NCBI RefSeq assembly: GCF_003286085.1
Contig: NW_020825471.1
Span: forward strand, 1-64,000
Reading direction: 5' to 3'
DNA length: 64,000 bases
Source: Drosophila persimilis
Lineage: Eukaryota > Arthropoda > Insecta > Diptera > Drosophilidae
Shown here: piece after piece, positions 1 to 10,888 of the stretch
How the letters are laid out: every line of letters begins with the position of its first letter
How positions within the stretch are numbered: the first letter of the stretch is position 1
Made by a program: the position numbers and the translations under genes
Notes under the pieces: generated by a model
What the model saw: only the letters and a program-made list of their open reading frames with translations
The model's database searches: none
What the model was told of the DNA's origin: nothing

Positions 1-2130
1 ACAATCTCCGTCTGTTTCGTGGCCAAACCTATGCAAGTATGCTTTAAAGCAACCGTGGCCGCTTAAAAGTTGCGTCAGGTAGAAGTTTACACTCCCGTGA
101 CTTTCGCTTGCACCACTCTTCGACTCTTGGGATTAGGGTGTGCGTCCATCTCCCCTTCGTCGACTCCGTCCATCTGCGCTGCCACTCGGCCATTGTTTGC
201 TGCCGCTCCCGTTGTCCGATAGCGTCCCTATTTGACTCCGCCGGCGCTATATCTCTTCGCTGCGAGTATATTTTGGCCGCCTCCCTTGCTAAAAGGTCGA
301 TTGGTGCCGTCCCAGCAGTGATCAGAGCCGCGTCGTCGGATACCGTGCGGAAAGCACTGCATACTCGCAGGGCTCCCAGCCGATATGCCTGAATCTTCCT
401 CATATATGCTTTTGTGTTGGCCGCCTTCGCCCAGACCGCTGCACCGTATAGTATTGTAGCCTTTAGCACGTTGTGTAGTAGGAGCCGCCGTCCTTGCTTC
501 GGGCACCTCGTGTTGAGCATTATTTTGTTTTGTGCCCTGGCCAGTGCCGCAGCTCTTATGCTCACCTGGCTGAGGTGCTCACGAAAGCATAGCCGTGTGT
601 CAAGCATCACTCCCAGGTACCTTATGGCTCTCACGGACTCTATCCTGCAAGATCCCACGTTCACCAGCGCTGTTTCGGTTTTTTTTCGGCTGCTGATCAG
701 GACTACTTCCGTTTTGTGGTCGGCCAGTTGTAGCCCAGCGGAGCCCAGCCACTCTCTGATTCTCCTTATTGAGGCGTCACATTTGCCTTCCGCATCCTTG
801 AGATTTTTTGCTACGGCCACTAGTGCCACGTCGTCGGCGAACCCCTCTAGCTTTGTGCACATGATCTTCTCGAGGATTTTCCCCGCGGTGTCCAATAGGC
901 ATATCCCAGCATCTGCTGAACATCCTTGCGAACATTTCCGGGTGGAGCATAATGGCCGTCTTTAGTGCTCTGTTTGGGATACCATCTGGGCCCGGAGCCT
1001 TAGCAACTGGGATACTCCTAGCTGCGGCCTTGACCTCTGCCTCGCTAATTTGCTCTAGCTCACTTTGGATCTCCGCATACTCCTGCCTTGGTGGGATGCC
1101 CTCCTGAGGCATACGGGGGAATAGAGTCTCCACGATATTCTTCTATTTCTCTGCATCAACCGGTGCCTTCGGTGTTAGGGCATTCATTTTTTTTATTATC
1201 ACCTTGTAGGCTCTTCCCCAGATGTCATGCTCCGCTGAGTCGCAGAGTTCCAGAAAGCACTTCCGCTTGCTATCCTGAATGGCTAGCTTCAGGTCCCTGC
1301 GGGCAGCTGTGTATTCGCCCTGGAGTTGCGTATAATTTGCCCGGCCACGCGCTCTCTGGTACTGCCTGCGGGCCTGCAAGCTGGTTCCACCAGTAAACCG
1401 GCTGGTGGTGGCTCCTGTACTCGTAGCGTCTCTCCATGCTCGCCCTGCAGGCGTGGAGCACTGCCTCCATCACTCTGTCTGCCTCGCTAGAGGCATCTGC
1501 CGCTGGCGGTGGGGTGACCAGGTTCCCGGCTTTGAAGCCCATCCTTGCTACCTGGGGGTTCCTTGCCTGGCGGGCTCTGCTGCCAGTGGTTATTTCGCAA
1601 CATATTGCAGAGTGATCGCTTGCCGTGTAGGTATCGCTCAGCTTCAACTCAGCCCGCGTATAAAGGGAGCTGCTGACGAAAGTCAGGTCTATGCACGATC
1701 CGATGCCGCCCCTGTTGAAGGTGTGCTCTTTTCCTGCGTTCAGCAGGGCAATATCAAGTGAGGCCAGGCTCTCCAGTAAAATTCTTCCCCTGGCGTTTGT
1801 TGACGGGCAGCCCCAGTCTTCAGCCCAGGCGTTGAAATCCCCCGCTATCACCACTCCAGAACGACCTCTTGCGTCCTCGGCTAGCTCGTCTAGGACGGCC
1901 GAGAATTCGTTAGCCTGCAGGCTCGGCGGTAGGTAGCAACTGTAGACCCAGAGTTCCTCGATCTTAGCTCTGACGTAGTGGTTTGCGGACTCCACTGATT
2001 CCATCTAGCTCGGCCGTCTTCCGCAGACCCAGATCGCCGCCAGATAGCTACGTCAACATTTTCCTCCCTGGTCGTTTGGCTCAACAGATCTTGAGCTGCC
2101 GCGCAATGGTTAGGTTCAGTTGCAGGAACT
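1..2130 (-). pseudogene. LINE ORF2 (endonuclease + reverse transcriptase), internally deleted
   Basis: It encoded the nicking endonuclease and reverse transcriptase for target-primed integration. The start (about 2130-2020) carries the FLQLNL endonuclease motif but is broken by frameshifts. The endonuclease body at 2004-1270 is clear, with GDFNAWAEDWG, CIDLTFVSS and SDHSAI. The RT N-terminus follows (about 1133-905, KAPGPDGIPN). Then two deletions remove most of the fingers and palm: a short ICLLDTAGKILEKI piece is joined to GFADDVALV near 850. The C-terminal part (895-44) leaves frame near position 90, and the expected frame is visible down to position 1. The coding sequence cannot make a working RT even though the FADD box survives. 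Confidence 0.8.
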
Positions 2131-3471
2131 TCACTTTATACGCTGGGTACGAGCGCCTCCCTGCACCATTGGGCATCTCCTGCTGCCAACATAGTGCTTG
2201 GTGTCCTGCCGGTTTCCCTCTGTACATACAGAGCACTTTGGCTCCTTTTGGCACGTTGCTGCTTTGTGGCCGCTCTCGCCACACTTGAGGCAGCCCGAGC
2301 GGTCGACAGCGCTTGTGCAGTTCGCCGCTATATGGCCGAACTGCAGACATTTATAGCATCTCCTTTGTGCTTGCCGTTCACTGACCAGGCATCTGGTCCA
2401 ACCAATCCTCAGCCTGCCCTCTTTGAGCAGTGCCTTGGCGACCGACGGTGGGAGGCAAACTATTGCCATTTGCGTGCCGGCGAAGGTCTGTGTAAGGCTT
2501 TTGACCGCACTGGTAACCACCTCTTGCCCCGCCTGTTTTGAAATTGCAGCAACAACATCCTCTTTTGTGACCAGGGTGTCGAGATCCCTTATCTTCACGC
2601 AGGATTCCTCTGACACAGCTCTGATGCCCACTTGGTTTCCCAACGCCAGCTGGATGTCTTCTTTCATCCTCTCGTTGCTGCTGCTGCACACGCCCTTCAG
2701 TTCAAGCAGTAGATCTACTTTCGCTGTTCGCCTGACCCGGTTGACGTTTTCGCTGAGATTTTCGACGAGTTGCCACTTCTGCAGCTTACTACTGGGGGTA
2801 TCCCCTCTGGTTACTGGTGCGGTTGTGGGAGTGCTCTCGCCGCCCGCTTTCGCATGTCCTTGACCTGGGTCTGGCAGCATCGGTTTGTGGGGGACTCGGA
2901 TCTGCGGCGGTCCCTTGTGCCGCTTTGGTGAGAAACGCCTGCTCTTGTGTGACTCCTCTCGTACCCGCTTGTACACGCTTCCTCTCTTATCTGCCTCCCT
3001 CTCTGGCGAGGTCTGTGAGGCCCTCTCTACCATATGTGGGTTTCCCTTCAGCGTTTTCTCTTCATTGGAGGGTTTCTCCTTGGTCGTGCTCTCCCAGCAT
3101 TTAACCACCGTTGTTTGCAGGTCTGCTATTCCTGCCGCGAGATCCCTCATGGCAGTGTTAACGTGCAGCTGCTCGCTCATCATGGTTGTCAATTCTTTTA
3201 CTCTCTCGCCTAGGCTGATGAGTGATTCCCTAATATTGGGCAGGGACTCCTGGGTCTTGCTCCCAGTCCTCTGTGCGATTCGTGCGACTCTTTCGGCCGC
3301 CGGGGCAGATTTAGGTGGCGATCTTCCTATGATATTCCGTCTCCCGAATACCACATCCTCTGAAATCTCGATTTGCTGAGAATTCAGCACATCCGTCAAT
3401 TTATTAATAGTTGAATAGTGGGTCCCAACTCTAGTAGGTTGTCGATAGCTGTATTGCGTAGTCACCTTCAT
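2131..3471 (-). CDS. LINE ORF1, gag-like nucleic-acid chaperone
   Basis: An open 446-residue frame starting at the ATG at 3471. The N-terminal half is charged and low in complexity with a likely coiled segment (about residues 60-130), and a basic stretch follows. The C-terminal quarter holds CCHC knuckles (CYKCLQFGHIAANC, CLKCGESGHKAATC) and a third partial CSVC knuckle, as in R1/I-type ORF1 proteins that coat the element RNA. The end overlaps the start of ORF2, as is common in this group. It is the only undamaged frame of this copy. That may be chance or recent insertion, since ORF2 is clearly dead. Confidence 0.75.
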   Translation of the reverse strand: MKVTTQYSYRQPTRVGTHYSTINKLTDVLNSQQIEISEDVVFGRRNIIGRSPPKSAPAAERVARIAQRTGSKTQESLPNIRESLISLGERVKELTTMMSEQLHVNTAMRDLAAGIADLQTTVVKCWESTTKEKPSNEEKTLKGNPHMVERASQTSPEREADKRGSVYKRVREESHKSRRFSPKRHKGPPQIRVPHKPMLPDPGQGHAKAGGESTPTTAPVTRGDTPSSKLQKWQLVENLSENVNRVRRTAKVDLLLELKGVCSSSNERMKEDIQLALGNQVGIRAVSEESCVKIRDLDTLVTKEDVVAAISKQAGQEVVTSAVKSLTQTFAGTQMAIVCLPPSVAKALLKEGRLRIGWTRCLVSERQAQRRCYKCLQFGHIAANCTSAVDRSGCLKCGESGHKAATCQKEPKCSVCTEGNRQDTKHYVGSRRCPMVQGGARTQRIK

Positions 3472-4150
3472 GATCCCATGGGTACCTTTCCGAGAGTGAG
3501 GTCAATGCGAGGGTTGACTCTGGGCCTTATGGGCTGCAGAGTTCAGTGCGGTATTGATTGGGATGGAATTAACCAAACCTACGCAGCCAACTTAATGGTG
3601 CAGCTGCCGAGCGTTAGAAGAGGCCTGCCATGGTTTTAACGGGACGGGGGCGGCAAGGACATTAGCCCATGAGCCATTTCAGCAGCGTATCAAGCTGCCT
3701 ATTGAGGTCATGGAATGCCGTTGCCGTTAGCCCTATAGCAGAAAAATTCTTAAGTGGCTTCCAGTATACCATACGGAGCACCTTACTGGGTTCGGTGCTA
3801 CGGGCAGGTTGGTAGCCTGCCATTTCCCTTTTGCTGTCCGCTCGCGTGTGCTTTTCACCGGATGCCCGTCGGTTGGAGCAGCCTTTTGCCCGTCTTTTGC
3901 GTCCGTTATAAAGCGCCCTCTGGCGGAGGGTAGTCGCATGGCGGCTCCGGTAGATCTGCGTACTGCGCCCCCTGTAGGTAGCTCTAATCGACCTTGTTGG
4001 ATCGCCATCAGCGCCCTCTGTTGTCGTTTTTCGGCAGCGCGTCAGGGCTGCTGCAGGGCTGCGAAGCACCGATCAGCAGCTGGCGGCTCGATCAGCTGGC
4101 ATGACTTGATACAATTTGTAACAAAGCCGACGGCACATAACATAGAGTGA
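3472..4150. other. Unassigned stretch, probably 5' region of the R1/I-type element
   Basis: It lies directly upstream (minus strand) of ORF1. It is GC-rich and shows overlapping short open frames with no recognisable domain. It may be 5' UTR of the LINE or an older fragment. I see no RNA gene or clear repeat here. Confidence 0.3.
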
Positions 4151-5065
4151 CATTTGATTACAACACTAGTGGCATGCTTGGAATGAGAGACAAGAGGGCA
4201 AAATCTCACCCCTCGCCCCTGGCCAACGACCGGGATTTTCCGTTTGCCGCGTCTGGATTATTACGCTGGGCTGAGTTTGTTCGCGCTATAGGTGACCATT
4301 TGGTAAGTAGTCATACACTGTGTACGCCTGTTTCCTGACCGAGCTTTTTTCCTGCAGGTTTTCCTGCTATTTGCCGTCCACACGGGAGCACCGGGAAAAA
4401 CGCGTCCGCACCTTGATACTTTAACACACTAATGTCTGGTCCTTGTATATGTGGATGTATGTATATGTTTTGTTGCATATTATTTAACGTATTAATTAGT
4501 ATAACGGCAATGATCTGCACTAGATTTGTTGCACAGTTACACAGATTAGTTAATTTTTTTTGGTACACACGGCAATGATCTGCACTAGATTTTGTTTTGC
4601 ACGGGGGTACGTGTATATGTATATATATATTTAAGTTGTTCTGCACAACAGCGGTGCTCGGCATTTGCCTTTCGGATAGTGCCGCCACATTTATATATTA
4701 TTTTTCTTTCTTTTATTGTCACACACCACTTTATGCATTATAAGATTTATTATTTGTCTTTTAAATTTCTTTATAGTTTCCTTTTCTTTCACTCATAACG
4801 TTGCCACTGGGTGCTCTCCTGCTTTAGATTGCTAATATTAATCCAATGTAAGAGATCATCCTGCGATCCTCGGTTCTTAGTCCGGCTGCGCCAGTTACCA
4901 GTTCGTCCTTCTTCTTCTTGTAGATGGTCCTGGTTGTTCTTGTATAGGTTTATATTTCTGTCTTTTCCAAAGATTCGTGTTTGAGTTTGAATAAAGTATG
5001 ACTTCTCGGTTTCGAGTTCAAAATTGAAGAGTTCTGTCTTTATTAATTATATTCCTAGGAAGCCT
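4150..5065 (+). repeat. Possible degenerate LTR fragment
   Basis: AT-rich and without coding capacity. It contains a direct repeat of about 24 bp (CGGCAATGATCTGCACTAGA core at about 4505 and 4572). Near its right end AATAAA at about 4989 is followed by a T-rich tail, resembling the R-U5 end of a Gypsy-type LTR. No matching LTR, primer-binding site or target duplication was found, so this is a weak call. Confidence 0.25.
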
Positions 5066-5197
5066 TCGCAGAGGCTTTGAGTTTATTATATAAGGCATAG
5101 GTTAGGTTAACCCGGACGGCCCTCAGCGGGGCCGCGCATAGGCCAATATGGCCCTTAGTTATCCGGATGGGGGGGTGTATGAACCGTCGCGGGAGTG

Positions 5198-6085
5198 TTA
5201 ATGTGGTTTTAAAAAGTCCCCGAGAATCGAGGTGTTTTTAGCATAGGCCAGCAGTTCCTGAGGCGTCCTTTTGGAGGCATCTTCCAGTGATGCCAACACT
5301 GGGGCGCCCAGGTATCTCCTCCTTGCCCTTGAGAGAGCCGGACAGTTGCAGATTAGATGTTCCAGGGTTTCGATAGCCCCAGGTTCCTCACATTTCCTGC
5401 AACTGTCTCTGTTGGTGATGCCTAGCTTTGCTGCATGTGCAGCAGCCAGACAGTGACCTGTTAGTATTCCCACCATCAGTCTGCAGTCCTTTCGTGGTAG
5501 GTGCAGTATGTAGTGGCTAAGTTTCTCGTTGCGCTCCTTGCACATTATCTTCGAGGTTCTGCAGGAGGTGGTACTCCTCCACCTGCTATCAGTCTGTGCT
5601 CTTGCCTGCTTCTCTAGATCGCCTTGCAGCGTTCTGAGGGAGACAGGCACGTTCTCGGTTCTCCTATTCTCCAGCCCGACGCCTTCCTTAGCTAGTACGT
5701 CCGCCGCTTCGTTTCCTTCGATGCCCTGGTGGCTGGGAACCCAATAGATCCGCACTGTCTTTGTCGTGCTTAGGATGTCTAATGCCTCCCTGCTCGCCAA
5801 GACACTTCTGGAACTGACCACGGACGACTGCATGGATCTTATCGCCGCTTGGCTGTCGACGAATAGGTTGACCGCATCGTGTGCTCGTTCTGTGAGGAGA
5901 GCGACCTCCGCTGCTTTCCAGATGGCAAAAACTTCTGCCTGGAATATGCTGCATGGGTCCAGTAGCTTATACGACAGCCTTATCTCGGGGTCTGTGCAGT
6001 ATAGGCCCGCTCCTACTCCTCCGTCCATCTTGGAGTCCAATCTTCCAGTCTTCAGGTCCCAGAGATGTGGTTGTTTTGACGTCAA
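5198..6085 (-). pseudogene. LOA ORF2 C-terminal part: RNase H domain
   Basis: The frame shows RNase H signatures: MDGGVGAGLY near the start, AEVFAIWKAAE, LFVDSQAAI and WVPSHQGIEGNEAAD. A cysteine/histidine-rich tail follows (CRKCEEPGAIETLEHLICNC), as at the C-terminus of LOA, I and R1 ORF2 proteins. This domain would degrade RNA in the RNA-DNA hybrid. It is out of frame with the RT (break near 6060), and the first catalytic aspartate box looks damaged: LDSKMDG appears where a TDGS-type box is expected. Confidence 0.75.
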
Positions 6086-7619
6086 GGCAAGTTTGGGGGG
6101 TCATGTAGTCAGTTGATCTGGTCATTTCCCTGCCGATTGAACTATGCCCGTATCCTTGTGGCGATAGATTTCCTGATGCTATGAGGCGTTGTGCTGCCTT
6201 TCCCGCAATCAGGCGAGCGTGAATGTCCAGGGGGTCGATTCCGAGTATGGTTTCGAGTGCTTTTGTTGGGGTTGACCTCAGCGCCCCTGTAATACAGAGC
6301 AGAGCCTGTCGCTGAGTCTTCTCCATAAGCTTATGGTATGTCTTCTTTTCAGTAGCCTGCCACCACACTAAGGCTCCATACAGCAGAGTTGGTCGCACCA
6401 CCGAGATGTAGATCCAGTGCATTAGAGCAGGTGACAGGCCCCATGTGCTGCTGAGCATCTTCTTGGATGCATAAAGCGCAATGGTAGCCTTCTTCACCCT
6501 TTCCACTACATTGGGCCTCCATGCCAGCTTGCTGTCCAGTACTGTGCCTAGGTATTTCACCTGTGATCTTGGGGTCAGCCTAGTTTGGTCAATTTTCGGG
6601 GGGGTCCATATCGGTACCTTGTACCTCTTGGTAAAGAGGATGAGGTCCGTCTTGTCCGCGTTGATACTGAGTCCTACCTCTTCCGCCCACTCACGTATCT
6701 CCCTGAGGTCGTCGACCACCAGATTCCACAGTAGTGGCGACAGGACTCCACCCTGAGGTGTGCCTCTGTGTGCCCCCTTTACCATGGAAGCAGTGCCCCA
6801 CTCCGATTGCACCCGTCTGCAACTTAGGAGGTTTTTGATCCAGACGTTGATTGCAGGGTGTATGTTATTCGCTTCTAGGCGACTTGTTATTGCGGTTGTG
6901 GCCACGTTGTTGAATGCTCCTGAGATGTCCACAAATGCTCCCAAAGCATACTTTTTGTTGTGAAGGGCGCTCTCGATGGTGGCTACTAGCGAGTGTAGTG
7001 CCGTCTCCACTGATTTCCCTTTAGTGTAGGCGTGTTGGTTTGTTGACATCAGTCCCTCTACCTCATTCCTGATGTGCAAATCCAACAGCTTTTCTAGTGT
7101 TTTTAGTATAAAGGAGGTAAGGCTTATCGGTCTGTAGTCCTTGGGACTCACGTGGCTGCACTTTCCTGCCTTAGGGAGGAAGACAACTCTCGAGGTTCTC
7201 CATTGGATGGGGATATAGCCCGTACTTAGGCATGCTGAGTATATTGCGAGGAGCCATGGGGTAATAACCTCTTTGGTCAACTGCATCATGGCTGGGAATA
7301 TCCCGTCCAGTCCTGGTGCTTTTATGCCCGCGAAGGAGTCTATGGCCCAGTGTATTCTCTTAGTGGTTAACAGACCTATTGGAGGGTGCTGTTCCTCGGT
7401 TGCTAGGTCCTGATGCTCCTTGGCGTCAGTGACCTCGGTGCATCCAGGGAAGTGCGCCTCCATTAGTGCTGTTAGGGCTTCTTTGCTGCCCTCTGTCCAC
7501 TGTCCGTTGTCTAGTTTTAGTTGGCTCTGTACTGTGGGCTGCTTTGAAAGCAGCTTCCGAAGCCTGGCGGTTTCGGGCACTTTCTCGATGTTGGAGCAGA
7601 AGTTTCTCCACGAGTTCAT
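5967..7619 (-). pseudogene. LOA ORF2 reverse transcriptase, catalytic YADD box deleted
   Basis: A 550-residue open frame with RT motifs in order: KAPGLDGIFPAMM, FLPKAGKCSH, DYRPISL, STNQHAYTKGKS, AFVDISGAFNNV and GTPQGGVLSPLLWNLVVDDL. It then runs straight into REIREWAEEVGLSINADKT. In this family the strand carrying the Y/FADD catalytic pair sits between those two blocks, so an in-frame deletion near 6690-6700 has removed it without closing the frame. The protein cannot be an active polymerase. The thumb region follows normally (KVKYLGTVLDSK, RPTLLYGALVW). Confidence 0.85.
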
Positions 7620-8620
7620 TTGTGCCTTACGTATTTCCTTCTTGTAGCTCCTAAGTAGGATTTTATATTCCTCATTGACAATCTCTTCGTTCGCTTGTTT
7701 GGCGATCTTGAAGAATTCCTTGAGGTTGTTCCTTTGGAGAGAGAGATCTCGGTTCCACCAGAGTGGCTTGGACCTCCTCTTCGTTCTCGTAGCTCGTTGG
7801 ATAGGGTCTTTAGGGACTTCTCTATATCCTCCGCGGATTTCACTGAGCCCGGATTCGCGAGCTTCGAAGTAATTGTCTTTTTAAACTTTGCCCAGTTTGT
7901 GTTCCGGGGGTTTCTATAGACTGTTGTCTTCGAAGGGTGTTTGAATTCGCACTTGAACTGAATGTACTTATGGTCTGAGAAGGATGGTCTATCGAGGACC
8001 CTCCAGCTAGATACCGTAGTACTGTTTCCCATTGCAAGTGTTAGGTCTAGCACGTTAGATGAGGTCGGACCTACGAAGGTGTGCTCCTCCCCAACGTTTG
8101 CTATATATAGATTAGTTGCTAGTATAAAGTCTAAGAGTTACTCACCTCTGTCATTGATGTCGGTGCTTCCCCACACATTATGGTGGGCGTTGGCGTCCGT
8201 TCCGATGACGAGTTGATAGTTTTTGGTGCCGGCTTCTGTCACCAGGCTCCTGAGTTCGTCGGGTGGTGCGGGTCTGTCGTGAGCCATGTAGCAGGAAGCC
8301 ACCAGAAGGCGCTTTTCCTCACTTTCCAGCATCACAACCGTCAGGTCATCCGTGCTGTAATGAGACATAAGGTAAGCATGGATTCCCTTTCGTACGAGTA
8401 CGACGGTTCTGCTCCTGCTTACCGATGTTGAGTAGAACAGGTTATGATTTGAGGACTTTAGTCCGGCCACTGAATTGCCTGTCGCAATCCAGGGCTCCTG
8501 GACTAGAGCTATGTCGGCGAGCCCTTGCTCCATGGCGATGAGGAGCTCCGCCGACGCTACCTTGCTTTTATGCAAGTTGAGCTGCAGCACACTCAGCATG
8601 GGTGGCTGGCTCGCTTGCAC
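7616..8620 (-). pseudogene. LOA ORF2 N-terminal endonuclease, interrupted
   Basis: It starts with MLSVLQLNLHKSKVA and shows VQEPW, GTDANAHHNVWGS and, after an in-frame stop near 8138, LDLTLAMGNS and FSDHKYIQF. All are APE-type endonuclease motifs. The two open pieces (8620-8138 and 8053-7616) are in the same frame, so the interruption is a nonsense change rather than a shift. A frameshift near 7790 then separates this part from the RT. ORF2 begins inside the last 53 bases of ORF1. Confidence 0.8.
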
Positions 8621-9993
8621 CTGACGGGTTGACTACCAGCGTCAGGTCACCGTCTTCCTCTTCTTCATCTTCAAGCGCAAGACCCTGGGCGGCCTCCACG
8701 ATGGACTCGAGACCTAGGTCCTTTTCCACCTCGCCTGCCTGCAGGGTATGCGCGTCCTTGTCCTCAGGGTGGCGCTTTTTGAGGCGCAGGTAGACGCTAC
8801 CCATGCCCCACGCCATCTTCCCGAACTTGGGGTATAGCAGATCCTCTGCTTCCTTGTTTATTTGGAGGATCACACACTGGCCCCCCTCGTTGGGTAGTGG
8901 GCTACCAATGTGTAGGATCCTCCAATCGGCCGTTGGCACGTCCGCGTTTTGCCGCTGAAGGAGCTTCAGCGCTCGGTCCCCCTGGATTGTGATGGGGAAG
9001 AGTACCTTCGCCTTAGGCTTGGACGGGATAAGCTCCCGGTCCACAACCTCCAGCTTGGCCCCCTCCCACATCGCCTCCAGTTGGCAGACCGTACGCGTCA
9101 GCCACCTTAGGGTTGGGTCATCATTGCACTTCAGGATCTTAACCCCATTTAGCCACCCAGCACCATCGAACGTGGGCATTGGGGCCGCGGGGTCTTCCTC
9201 CATCTGTGCAAAGAGTGCGTCGCTGTGCCGCTGACATCTTGCCGTTTTCTTCGCTGCGGTCAATGAGTGCCACGATCAGGTGTCGTTTGGTCACCTCGCT
9301 GACCTTCGCTTTCGGCTTCGTTGGCTTCTTGGCCGCTTTCGGTGGAGGGGCTGCAGTCCTGGGCCCGCGTTGCCGCTTGCTCGCTGGAGTGTCCTTAATG
9401 GCACTCTCAGTCGAGCGTTGCCTCTTGGTGGCCATCATCTCCTCCACCTTATTGGCATATTCGCCATTCGACGCCCTCATCTGTGGCATCTGGGCATAGT
9501 GTAGCCGACCCTCCTCTACTCTCTGCTCGGCCCAGGCTAGCTTGACCTTCTCCTCCTGGGAGATGTCTGCTTTGCCTTGCAGCCGGCTTTTTATGTTGAG
9601 GGCCGCTTTGTATTGAGCTTTGGCCTTCATCCCCTCCTTGGAACGCTTCGGCCCTTCCCTACGCAGGGAGCTGGTGCCTGGTTCCGGCGAGCGGAGAAGG
9701 CTCTCTTCGTCCGTCCTGCTTAGAGAGAGCACGCTCTCCAGATCCGTGTCTGTATCGACTACGGCATCTGTGCGGCTCAACTTGCAGGCCACGGAGTGAG
9801 TTGTTTTTGTTGTTGTTATTGTGGCAGTAGCTTTACAACTGACCTGGCCTGCTCCCGCCAAGTCTGAGGTGTGACCGCTGGCGACACGCAGAGAGGACTG
9901 CTCCTCCCCGTGCCCGCCGGTGGTAGCAGTCACGCTTTCCACCGACGTTTGGGTTGACATCCCAACCCGTGCTTGCTCCTTCTTCGACTCCAT
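8568..9993 (-). pseudogene. LOA ORF1 (DUF4780-type), one frameshift, copy 1
   Basis: Two overlapping frames, 9993-9139 and 9263-8568, form one ORF1 broken by a single shift near 9230. The N-terminal half is charged (RSKEGMKAKAQYKAALNIKSRL, KRQRGPRTAAPPPKAAKK) and likely nuclear or nucleic-acid binding. The C-terminal half (LKCNDDPTLRWLTRTV to LKKRHPED) resembles the DUF4780 domain of Drosophila LINE ORF1 proteins. An acidic tail overlaps the ORF2 start. The identical shift occurs in the tandem copy, so it predates the duplication. Confidence 0.75.
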
Positions 9994-10142
9994 AGTTGGC
10001 CCGAGGGTCCATACTGGTTAATATTTTTCGGGGGGACCACCCCCTAGCGTTTTAGGCCTGACCGCCAGGCACCTCTAGCCATGGCCCTGGTTCGGTTCCC
10101 CCGACTTTGAATCGGGAAGACGCCGGACCATAGCCTTAGCTA

Positions 10143-10208
10143 GACACTGCATTACCCCGGACAGAGCAAGCGACAGTGCATTACCCTTGTCCGGGGTAAT
10201 GCAGTGTC
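10143..10208. repeat. Perfect 21-bp inverted repeat in LOA 5' UTR, copy 1
   Basis: Arms 10143-10163 (GACACTGCATTACCCCGGAC plus A) and 10188-10208 are exact reverse complements around a 24-base loop. The loop contains a further partial copy, GACAGTGCATTACCC, at 10172-10186. In RNA this makes a strong hairpin upstream of ORF1. Confidence 0.9.
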
Positions 10209-10888
10209 CATTGCCCAGCCGGCACCCTCGTGGAGGGTTCAGCTAGAGGATTTTCGCCAGCCATATAAGGCATATATAAGTATAAAATGTTGCAACGGGC
10301 TAGCGTATGTGAAACCGCCGAGTCGGCATTATGCCGGATGTCGGGTTCCAGTTTCGATGTTGTTTATGTTAAGATGTGTAGGCGGTTGTTTGTGCCGCGG
10401 TATGTAGAATGTTGCAACAGTCAAAGTGGTCAAAGTGTTGAGCTGGACATTACAATGTCCGGGTTGAACGACATAGTCGTTCAGTGGAACATTGCCATGG
10501 CCCGAGGGGGTTTAGGTGGGGGTGTCGCGGTACCCTTATCGGTAACTCGCGCTTTCCGACGGGAATCAGCAAAGCAAAAATTTAGATGCCGGTCGCACCT
10601 TGAATACTCTCATGGACAATACCCATAAATTTTCTAATTCAATTATAAAATATCTTATGTACATACATACATATGTACATAAATATTAAAGTTTAAGCAT
10701 GGATTCCCTTTCGTACGAGTACGACGGTTCTGCTCCTGCTTACCGATGTTGAGTAGAACAGGTTATGATTTGAGGACTTTAGTCCGGCCACTGAATTGCC
10801 TGTCGCAATCCAGGGCTCCTGGACTAGAGCTATGTCGGCGAGCCCTTGCTCCATGGCGATGAGGAGCTCCGCCGACGCTACCTTGCTT

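Larger units (their letters stand above)
1..3650 (-). mobile_element. R1/I-type non-LTR retrotransposon, defective
   Basis: A LINE read on the minus strand: ORF1 (gag-like, zinc knuckles) followed by ORF2 (endonuclease, reverse transcriptase). ORF order, three cysteine-rich knuckles at the end of ORF1, the KAPGPDGIPN motif and a GFADDVALV catalytic box place it in the R1/I group; I do not recognise the family. The window starts inside the C-terminal part of ORF2, so the 3' end is missing. The 5' end is not defined by any sharp border and is put near 3650, upstream of ORF1. Confidence 0.8.
5070..10693 (-). mobile_element. LOA-type LINE (LOA/Bilbo/TRIM-like), copy 1, defective
   Basis: Minus-strand LINE with ORF1 at 9993-8568 and ORF2 (endonuclease, RT, RNase H) at 8620-5198, followed by a short 3' UTR to about 5070. 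An RNase H domain after the RT and an ORF1 of the DUF4780 kind are typical of the LOA clade. The 3' border is approximate and I see no poly(A). The 5' border is hidden because the same sequence continues into a tandem copy. Both ORFs are broken. Confidence 0.8.

Noticed and set aside
4500-4600. Direct repeat of CGGCAATGATCTGCACTAGA as a target duplication
   Set aside because: At about 24 bp it is longer than known duplications for the elements here, and nothing element-like lies in the 40 bases between the copies.
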